14,124 bases of DNA from Sphingobacterium sp. (GTDB lineage Bacteria; Bacteroidota; Bacteroidia; Sphingobacteriales; Sphingobacteriaceae), in NCBI GenBank assembly GCA_030146225.1, contig JASLCA010000212.1:1-14124 (forward strand), in the 5' to 3' direction. Within the stretch, counting starts at the first letter, position 1; each line of letters opens with the position of its first letter. This document shows positions 1-4,771 of this stretch, piece after piece. The position numbers were made by a program, and so were the translations under genes. A model generated the notes under the pieces. It ran no database searches. It was not told where the DNA came from and worked only from the letters and a program-made list of their open reading frames with translations.

Positions 1-494
1 CCCATATAAACAATATTGGTTAAGGGTTGTTGGTAATGATCTGCTGCCTGCTTGGCAATTAAGACCACCTGATCATAGATTTCATCCGCATTGAGGTTCC
101 GCTTACGATCCATATATCCCGTAGCACAGAACTTACAGGTCAGGCTACAGCCCACTTGTGAACTGACACAGGCGGTCATACGCTCTGGTGCAGGAATCAA
201 AACGCCCTCAATAACATTCCCATCATACAAAGTAAAGCTACTCTTAATGGTGCGATCTGAACTGATCTGAGAGTTCCGAACTTGAACATTATGAATAATA
301 AAATGCGCCTTAAGATGCTCCCGAAGCGACTTACTCAAATTACTCATTTCTTCAAAATCCGTACAGGATTTCGCCCAAAGCCATTCATAGATTTGCTTTG
401 CGCGAAAACCCTGTTCACCCATTTGGGTAAGTTTATCCTTAAGCTGCTCTATGGACAGACTTCTGATGTCGATTAATTTGTTCTGTTCTATCAC
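1..494 (-). CDS. rlmN: RlmN, dual-specificity 23S rRNA A2503 / tRNA A37 C2-methyltransferase (5' part; gene runs off the window)
   Basis: Only the first 164 codons are present; the gene continues beyond position 1. RlmN is a radical-SAM enzyme that methylates C2 of A2503 in 23S rRNA and of A37 in a subset of tRNAs. The translated fragment has the family N-terminal segment (IDIRSLS near residue 8, FRAKQIYEWLW at 30-40), then the conserved GVLIPAPERMTACVSSQVG stretch and the [4Fe-4S]/SAM motif GCSLTCKFCATGYMDRKRNL, with cysteines at about 116, 120 and 123 (CxxxCxxC). The methyl-carrying cysteines near the C terminus lie outside the window. I place the start at GTG 494; no ATG fits the family N terminus. 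The -7 promoter element ends only four bases upstream of this GTG, so the message may be leaderless. Family identity is very secure; the exact start is less so. Confidence 0.95.
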   Translation of the reverse strand, partial: MIEQNKLIDIRSLSIEQLKDKLTQMGEQGFRAKQIYEWLWAKSCTDFEEMSNLSKSLREHLKAHFIIHNVQVRNSQISSDRTIKSSFTLYDGNVIEGVLIPAPERMTACVSSQVGCSLTCKFCATGYMDRKRNLNADEIYDQVVLIAKQAADHYQQPLTNIVYM

Positions 495-498
495 AGGG

Positions 499-527
499 CA
501 AAGATACGGCAAAAAATATTAACTCAA
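499..527 (-). promoter_or_regulatory. rlmN promoter, Bacteroidota type
   Basis: On the minus strand TATCTTTG (506-499) matches the Bacteroidota -7 consensus TAnnTTTG exactly. A TTG (527-525) lies 18 bases further upstream as a plausible -33 element. Transcription would begin at about 492-495, on or beside the GTG start codon at 494. The whole gap between the oxidoreductase stop and rlmN is only 43 bp, so rlmN seems to have its own promoter as well as any read-through. Confidence 0.6.
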
Positions 528-537
528 TATCATATTC

Positions 538-1581
538 TTATTCAGCCTTCTTCAAAGCCTCTCGGACTTTAGGTGCAATCTGCGTTCCATAGAGTTCGAT
601 TGCACGCATCATATCCTTATGATCAGGGCTACCAACATCCATATGTGCAGAGAAACGCGTAAGGCCAAAGAGCTCATTGATATGTAAGATCTTATCCACC
701 GATTCATTCACATCCCCTACGATCAGGTGTCCATGATTGGAGCGACCAAAATCATACTGAGAACGCTGGTAGGCTGGCCAGCCACGTGAAGCACCTATGC
801 GGTTCATCTGCGCCGCGTAAATGGGATAATACTTGTCGGCCGTAGTCTTGGCATCATCCCCAAAGAAGGCATGCATATGTATACCCACCTGAAAATCCTT
901 CATATCATGTCCATTGTCGACCCAGGACTGCTGATACATCTCAAACAAGGGCTTGAAATTCTCGGGAGCTCCTCCAATAATGGCAAACATAACTGGCAAG
1001 CCTAAACGTCCTGCACGTATTACCGAGGAAGTGGTGCCACCTACTGCTACCCATATGGGCAAACTATTATGTACTGGCCTTGGGAAAATCTGTTGGTTGA
1101 TCAATGGCTTGCGGTATTTCCCAGACCATGTAATCGTGTCCTGCTTATTCAACCGGGTTAACAACTCCAACTTCTCCTCAAAAAGACCAGCATAATCCTT
1201 TAAATCATAGCCAAACAAGGGGAATGATTCTACAAATGAACCTCTTCCTGCCATTATCTCTGCCCTTCCATTGGAAAGGATGTCTACTGTTGCAAAGTCT
1301 TGAAAAAGCTTTACTGGATCTGCCGAGCTTAATACGGAGACCGCCGAACCCAACTTTATCTGCTTGGTTACAGTCGCGGCAGCCGCAAGGATAATCTCTG
1401 GAGCAGCGACAGCATAGTCTTCCCGATGATGCTCGCCTATACCAAAGAAGTCCAGACCCACCTGATCCATTAATTTGACCTCTTCTATAATCTCCTGCAT
1501 GCGCTGAGCCGCAGGTTGAATTTTTCCTGTAGTTGGGTCGATTTGTACATCGCCAAACATGCCTACACCAAGTTCTATCAT
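538..1581 (-). CDS. LLM-class flavin-dependent oxidoreductase (luciferase-like monooxygenase family)
   Basis: This 347-residue cytoplasmic protein belongs to the bacterial luciferase-like family, TIM-barrel enzymes that use FMN or F420 (FMN expected in Bacteroidota). Family landmarks are the N-terminal strand IELGVGMFGD, the active-site-side segment DFFGIGEHHREDYAVAAPE (residues 44-62), LGSAVSVLSSADPVKLFQDFATVD (77-100), the cofactor-phosphate loop EIMAGRGSF (108-116) and FGYDLKDYAGLFEEKLELL (123-141). The length is normal and the reading frame is intact. The substrate cannot be told from sequence. It lies between miaE (74 bp upstream) and rlmN (43 bp downstream) on the same strand. The ATG at 1581 is well supported by an AAAGGAG ribosome binding site seven bases upstream, which is stronger than at most genes here. 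A perfect FNR-type palindrome lies upstream, suggesting oxygen- or redox-linked control. Confidence 0.9.
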   Translation of the reverse strand: MIELGVGMFGDVQIDPTTGKIQPAAQRMQEIIEEVKLMDQVGLDFFGIGEHHREDYAVAAPEIILAAAATVTKQIKLGSAVSVLSSADPVKLFQDFATVDILSNGRAEIMAGRGSFVESFPLFGYDLKDYAGLFEEKLELLTRLNKQDTITWSGKYRKPLINQQIFPRPVHNSLPIWVAVGGTTSSVIRAGRLGLPVMFAIIGGAPENFKPLFEMYQQSWVDNGHDMKDFQVGIHMHAFFGDDAKTTADKYYPIYAAQMNRIGASRGWPAYQRSQYDFGRSNHGHLIVGDVNESVDKILHINELFGLTRFSAHMDVGSPDHKDMMRAIELYGTQIAPKVREALKKAE

Positions 1582-1588
1582 TTTATTT

Positions 1589-1595
1589 CTCCTTT
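1589..1595 (-). promoter_or_regulatory. Strong Shine-Dalgarno site of the LLM oxidoreductase
   Basis: AAAGGAG on the minus strand, seven bases before ATG 1581. Most other genes in the window have A-rich leaders without a recognisable Shine-Dalgarno, as is usual in Bacteroidota, so this site both fixes the start and suggests efficient translation. Confidence 0.7.
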
Positions 1596-1602
1596 ACTAA
1601 GA

Positions 1603-1610
1603 CAAAGGTC
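1603..1610 (-). promoter_or_regulatory. Candidate weak -7 element of the LLM oxidoreductase promoter
   Basis: GACCTTTG on the minus strand keeps the TTTG half of TAnnTTTG but has GA instead of TA. It lacks a good -33 partner; the FNR-like palindrome at 1633-1646 occupies that area. A degenerate core promoter with a regulator site just upstream is what an activator-dependent promoter looks like. The predicted transcription start is about 1597-1598, giving a leader of roughly 16 bases that contains the AAAGGAG. Confidence 0.4.
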
Positions 1611-1632
1611 GCTATCCCAAGGCGGGCTCGCA

Positions 1633-1646
1633 TTGATGTACATCAA
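1633..1646. promoter_or_regulatory. Perfect FNR/CRP-family-type operator (TTGATGTACATCAA)
   Basis: This 14-bp sequence is a perfect palindrome and matches the FNR consensus TTGATnnnnATCAA at every defined position. It lies in the 74-bp gap between the miaE stop and the oxidoreductase start. Its centre (1639.5) is about 41-42 bases upstream of the start predicted from the -7 element, which is the class II activator position. That a Crp/Fnr-family protein of this organism binds it is inference; no such regulator gene is in the window. Confidence 0.6.
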
Positions 1647-1655
1647 GAAGTACGC

Positions 1656-2237
1656 TTAGCCATGAATAAATTCTTTGGTTCCATAACTTTGAATCAAAGC
1701 CCCTTCAAAATCTAACCATTCTTTCCAACGCTTGTCCACATCTACATCCACAGCATACTTACGCGCAAAGTTTAAAAAGGTTGTGTAATGATTTGCCTCC
1801 GAAACCATTAAATCATAATAAAACTTAGCCAATTCCTTGTCCTGTAGATTTTGTGTCAGCACGCGAAAGCGCTCACAGCTACGAGCTTCAATCATTGCGG
1901 CAAACAACAATCGGTCAATAAAAGCCATATTTCTGGAACCGTCCTTCCGCAAGAACTTCATTAATTGCCCTACATAGTCATCCTTACGCTCTCTGCCCAA
2001 GGTATAGCCCCTTTCTTTGATAATAACAATTACCATCTTAAAATGTTCCATCTCTTCCAGGGCAATGTCGGTAAGTTCATGTACCAGGTCTTCATACTCT
2101 GGATTCTGGGTTATCAGCATAATGGCATTGGACGCTGCCTTCTGCTCACACCAAGCATGGTCGGTCAAGATTTCCGATAAATTTGACTCTGCAATATTTG
2201 CCCATCTTGGGTCTGTTAACAATTTTAATCCTAACAT
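1656..2237 (-). CDS. miaE: MiaE-type tRNA-(ms2io6A)-hydroxylase
   Basis: This is a 193-residue non-heme diiron enzyme of the MiaE family, which uses O2 to hydroxylate the isopentenyl side chain of (methylthio-)isopentenyl-adenosine 37 in tRNA. With numbering from ATG 2237, the ferritin-like diiron ligands are visible: E31 (CEQKAAS), E62 and H65 (EEMEH), E118 (MIEARSCERF), and E147 and H150 (SEANHY). The family opening MLGLKLLTDPRW is at the N terminus. A TTG at 2255 would add six residues, but the -7 element at 2265-2258 puts the transcript start at about 2252-2254, over or downstream of that TTG, and the family normally opens with MLGLKL, so I choose ATG 2237. It is the first gene of the minus-strand run towards the oxidoreductase and rlmN. 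The reading frame is intact. Confidence 0.93.
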   Translation of the reverse strand: MLGLKLLTDPRWANIAESNLSEILTDHAWCEQKAASNAIMLITQNPEYEDLVHELTDIALEEMEHFKMVIVIIKERGYTLGRERKDDYVGQLMKFLRKDGSRNMAFIDRLLFAAMIEARSCERFRVLTQNLQDKELAKFYYDLMVSEANHYTTFLNFARKYAVDVDVDKRWKEWLDFEGALIQSYGTKEFIHG

Positions 2238-2257
2238 ATCTTTTACTTTCAGCAATA

Positions 2258-2265
2258 CAAACTTA
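2258..2265 (-). promoter_or_regulatory. miaE -7 promoter element
   Basis: TAAGTTTG on the minus strand is an exact match to TAnnTTTG. No clear TTG is seen about 18-19 bases upstream, so the -33 element is weak. The expected transcript begins near 2253 with a leader of about 15 bases before ATG 2237. Confidence 0.5.
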
Positions 2266-2282
2266 CAAAATAAAACCTGCAG

Positions 2283-2317
2283 GCTGCCTTTACTAAACCT
2301 AAAAGGCCTTAGGCAGC
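2283..2317. repeat. Inverted repeat in the miaE / glycosyltransferase divergent region
   Basis: GCTGCCT (2283-2289) and AGGCAGC (2311-2317) form a perfect 7-bp inverted repeat with a 21-base gap. An alternative hairpin, GCCTTT (2286-2291) with AAAGGC (2302-2307), lies inside it. The predicted starts of both flanking transcripts fall outside the repeat, so it may act as DNA (operator) rather than RNA. Its function is unknown and chance cannot be excluded. Confidence 0.35.
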
Positions 2318-2325
2318 AGCTAGAC

Positions 2326-2346
2326 CTGCAAACGACCTATTTGCAG
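2326..2346. repeat. Second inverted repeat in the divergent region
   Basis: CTGCAAA (2326-2332) and TTTGCAG (2340-2346) make a perfect 7-bp stem with a 7-base gap. The whole divergent region 2238-2466 has no supported gene; besides these two repeats and the miaE -7 element it holds only the candidate start signals just before 2467. Confidence 0.4.
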
Positions 2347-2446
2347 CCTCAGCCCGTCTCAGTCAGACATATTTTCCTTGAGCCAGCTATTAACCAGCCC
2401 TTAGTTAAGGTGTATAAAGCTTGTACTTTTAGTATAACAGATCAAG

Positions 2447-2462
2447 TAAATTCGTAAATTCG
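2447..2462 (+). promoter_or_regulatory. Tandem TAAATTCG repeat, possible degenerate -7 element of the glycosyltransferase
   Basis: Two back-to-back copies of TAAATTCG end four bases before ATG 2467. Each resembles TAnnTTTG with one mismatch (C for the third T). A TTG at 2421-2423 is 23 bases upstream of the first copy, a rather long spacing. This is a weak promoter candidate; no better one is seen. Confidence 0.25.
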
Positions 2463-2466
2463 AAGC

Positions 2467-3702
2467 ATGCAAAAGCTGCTTTTCATCGGTATGGTATGGC
2501 CCGAACCACAATCTTCGGCTGCGGGAACGCGGATTATCCAATTGATTAAGACCTTTCTGGGGGCAGGCTTTCACATCAGCTTTGCCAGCGCCGCCAGCAA
2601 GTCAGCCTATAGTTTTGAGCTCTCAGAATTAGGTGTTGTGGAGCAGAATATAAGTTTAAATGACAGCAGCTTTGACGATTATATAAAGACCCTACAGCCA
2701 GAAATAGTGGTGTTTGACCGCTTTATGAGTGAGGAGCAGTATGGCTGGCGCCTTCGACAGCAATGTCCTCAAGCCATGAGCATCCTCGACACCGAGGATT
2801 TACATTTTTTACGACAGGCGCGTCAAGAAGCCTTAAAAAAAAATAAGGAGCCGGATTACTATTCAGAAATCGCTAGACGGGAGATTGCAGCCATCCTGCG
2901 CTGCGACCTTTCCTTAATTATCTCTCAAGAGGAAAAAAAAATATTAGAAACAAAGTTTCATATTAACCCCGCCATCCTTTACTACCTTCCATTCCTTGAG
3001 GAGCCAGTAGAAGAGGCAGTTGTAAAGGCTTGGAAGCCCTTTGAAGATCGTCAGGATTTTATGTTTATTGGGAACTTCCTGCATGAACCCAATTGGCGTA
3101 CGGTACAATACTTAAAAAGCCAGATATGGCCTATGCTAAGCAAGTTATTGCCAAAAGCCGCCTTACATATTTATGGGGCCTATGCTTCAGCCAAGGTATA
3201 TCAATTGCATAAGCCCCAAGAGCGCTTTTTAATCTTAGACAGGGCTGAAGATGCACGCCTTACCATGGAAAACTATAGGCTGTTGTTGGCCCCAATTCCT
3301 TTTGGGGCAGGCATAAAGGGCAAGTTTGTGGATGCCATGCAATCCGGAACCCCCAATGTCTCCTCCCACATAGGAGCGGAGGACATGCTGCAGGCAGACA
3401 TGTGGAATGGCTTGCTCGCAGATGATCCTGCGCAGTTTTGTGCATCCGCTGTAAAGCTCTATACAGACAAGGCATTATGGTATACTGCACAAAACAATGG
3501 GATCAGCCTGTTGCATAGAAACTATAATAAGAGCAACTTAGAAAAGCCCTTTTTGCAAGCCCTTTCTAAGCTTAGCGAGGAGATTACAGCCCATAGAAAT
3601 AATAATTTTATGGGTCAGATTCTGAATAGCCAAGTGCATAATAGCCTCAAATATATGTCCCTTTGGATAGAGGAGAAAAACAAAAACAAGGGCCCGCAAT
3701 AA
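2467..3702 (+). CDS. GT-B-fold glycosyltransferase (family 4/1-like)
   Basis: This 411-residue protein has no signal peptide and looks like a cytoplasmic or membrane-associated nucleotide-sugar glycosyltransferase. The N-terminal acceptor domain begins LLFIGMVWPEPQSSAAGTR, with the two-domain GT-B pattern: an N-terminal Rossmann half to about residue 190, then the second half opening at FMFIGNFLHEPNW (about 198-210). The donor-binding signature PFGAGIKGKFVDAM followed by SGTP and GAEDM lies near residues 277-306 and matches the GIKGK..EAM..G.P pattern of family 4 enzymes, with Asp rather than Glu before AM. About 60 residues at the C terminus are lysine- and asparagine-rich and less conserved-looking. 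No polysaccharide or LPS genes are adjacent, so acceptor and pathway are unknown. It stands alone, with a probable terminator 33 bp downstream. Sure of the fold, unsure of the substrate. Confidence 0.88.
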   Translation: MQKLLFIGMVWPEPQSSAAGTRIIQLIKTFLGAGFHISFASAASKSAYSFELSELGVVEQNISLNDSSFDDYIKTLQPEIVVFDRFMSEEQYGWRLRQQCPQAMSILDTEDLHFLRQARQEALKKNKEPDYYSEIARREIAAILRCDLSLIISQEEKKILETKFHINPAILYYLPFLEEPVEEAVVKAWKPFEDRQDFMFIGNFLHEPNWRTVQYLKSQIWPMLSKLLPKAALHIYGAYASAKVYQLHKPQERFLILDRAEDARLTMENYRLLLAPIPFGAGIKGKFVDAMQSGTPNVSSHIGAEDMLQADMWNGLLADDPAQFCASAVKLYTDKALWYTAQNNGISLLHRNYNKSNLEKPFLQALSKLSEEITAHRNNNFMGQILNSQVHNSLKYMSLWIEEKNKNKGPQ

Positions 3703-3734
3703 AACCCATTAAACCTTATAAACTAATACATTAC

Positions 3735-3760
3735 AGCATTAAAGTAGATTATTTAATGCT
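3735..3760 (+). terminator. Hairpin after the glycosyltransferase gene, probable terminator
   Basis: AGCATTAAA (3735-3743) and TTTAATGCT (3752-3760) form a perfect 9-bp stem with an 8-base loop, 33 bp after the stop codon. The following bases are AT-rich but there is no clean T run, so termination is likely rather than certain. The rest of the gap to 3852 is very AT-rich and holds the next promoter. Confidence 0.5.
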
Positions 3761-3821
3761 CTTATAAATATAAAATAACTAAAAAAAGTAGAGCAGCTAT
3801 TTTAATTACGATAATTTCGTA

Positions 3822-3829
3822 TATCTTTG
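3822..3829 (+). promoter_or_regulatory. -7 promoter element of the GLPGLI / outer-membrane-barrel unit
   Basis: TATCTTTG is an exact match to TAnnTTTG, identical to the rlmN element. No good -33 TTG is present. The expected start is near 3834-3836, with a leader of about 17 bases to ATG 3852. The element is bracketed by two small dyads: TACGA/TCGTA (3807-3821) upstream, and TGATAATATCA (3828-3838) over the predicted start, where a regulator could bind. Confidence 0.6.
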
Positions 3830-3851
3830 ATAATATCATAAACTTAAAAAA

Positions 3852-4769
3852 ATGAAAAGAAAACTATACCTATCCTTACTCGGCTTAGGCTGTGCGCTAA
3901 TCCTAAAGGCCCAAGATGCAGAGCCCGCAATTGCAAAGGTTCACTATATCTTTAAACATGTTAATGACAGCAGTGATAAGAGTAAATTCCTACGGGACGA
4001 GGTGGTGACCTACCTCGGACAGGGCAGCAGCTATTATACCAGCTATTCATCGGTCAGAGCAGAAGAGGACATGAAAAAACAATTGGACGCCCCTGATTTT
4101 GATGGCAAGCTTATACTCACAAAAAACACAACGGCGATTAATGCGTCCCTGCTTATTAATCAGCATAGCCAAAGCATGCTAGAAATCCAAAGAGTAGCTA
4201 GCGACAACCTCTCTATAAGCGAAGTATTTCCCAAGCAAGATTGGCAAATTCTTGACCAGACAAAGGAAATAGGGGACTATCTCTGCCAAAAAGCTGTCTG
4301 CGAATTTAAGGGTCGTAAATACAGCGCTTGGTTTACCACCGAATTGCCTTTTACAGGAGGGCCGTGGAAGTTAAATGGCTTGCCTGGACTAATCCTTTCA
4401 GCGGCTGATTCAACAGGCTCCGTAAGCTTTGAATATGCCGGCTTTGATAAGTTAGCGACACAAGATTTCCTGATTCAACCACCCGCAAATGCGGTCAAGT
4501 CTAGTAAAAAGGAAGCCGCTAAGCTTCTAGAAGCATTTACTGCAAATCCAAATGCCTATATGCAAGCCAAAAGAGCAAGCCAATCTTCAGGCATTAGCTC
4601 TACAAATACCCCTGGCGGGGCGACTATAGTCATAAGTGGTTCTGGCCAAGGTGGAAATAAATCTGCTGGCGCAATTGATCCAAGTAGAATTAAGTCGATG
4701 ACCATTAAGAATAATGATAATTACCAGCCCTCCAAGCTGACAAACAATCCGATTGAATTAAAGCCATAA
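3852..4769 (+). CDS. GLPGLI family exported protein
   Basis: This 305-residue protein has an N-terminal signal peptide (KRK, then LYLSLLGLGCALILKAQ, cleavage about residue 20) and is expected in the periplasm or on the outer membrane. It carries the signature of the Bacteroidota GLPGLI family: WFTTELPF, GGPWKLNGLPGLILSA around residues 165-185, and the typical C-terminal NPIEL. The molecular function of the family is not established. A Ser/Gly-rich segment (about residues 240-270, including TIVISGSGQGG) precedes the C terminus and looks like a flexible linker. It is followed after two bases by an 887-residue receptor-like outer-membrane barrel, so the two are surely co-transcribed and probably act together. 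It has its own consensus -7 element. Confidence 0.9.
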   Translation: MKRKLYLSLLGLGCALILKAQDAEPAIAKVHYIFKHVNDSSDKSKFLRDEVVTYLGQGSSYYTSYSSVRAEEDMKKQLDAPDFDGKLILTKNTTAINASLLINQHSQSMLEIQRVASDNLSISEVFPKQDWQILDQTKEIGDYLCQKAVCEFKGRKYSAWFTTELPFTGGPWKLNGLPGLILSAADSTGSVSFEYAGFDKLATQDFLIQPPANAVKSSKKEAAKLLEAFTANPNAYMQAKRASQSSGISSTNTPGGATIVISGSGQGGNKSAGAIDPSRIKSMTIKNNDNYQPSKLTNNPIELKP

Positions 4770-4771
4770 GC

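Noticed and set aside
282..476. Short plus-strand open frame antisense to rlmN
   Set aside because: The minus strand here encodes conserved RlmN sequence; the short product shows no motif or start signal.
953..1195. Plus-strand open frame antisense to the LLM oxidoreductase
   Set aside because: The overlapping minus-strand frame is clearly the real gene; nothing recognisable in this product.
2017..2457. Plus-strand open frame of 146 codons across the 5' part of miaE and the divergent region
   Set aside because: Most of it is antisense to miaE, its product is Ser/Cys/Leu-rich without family features, and it runs through both inverted repeats. A shadow frame.
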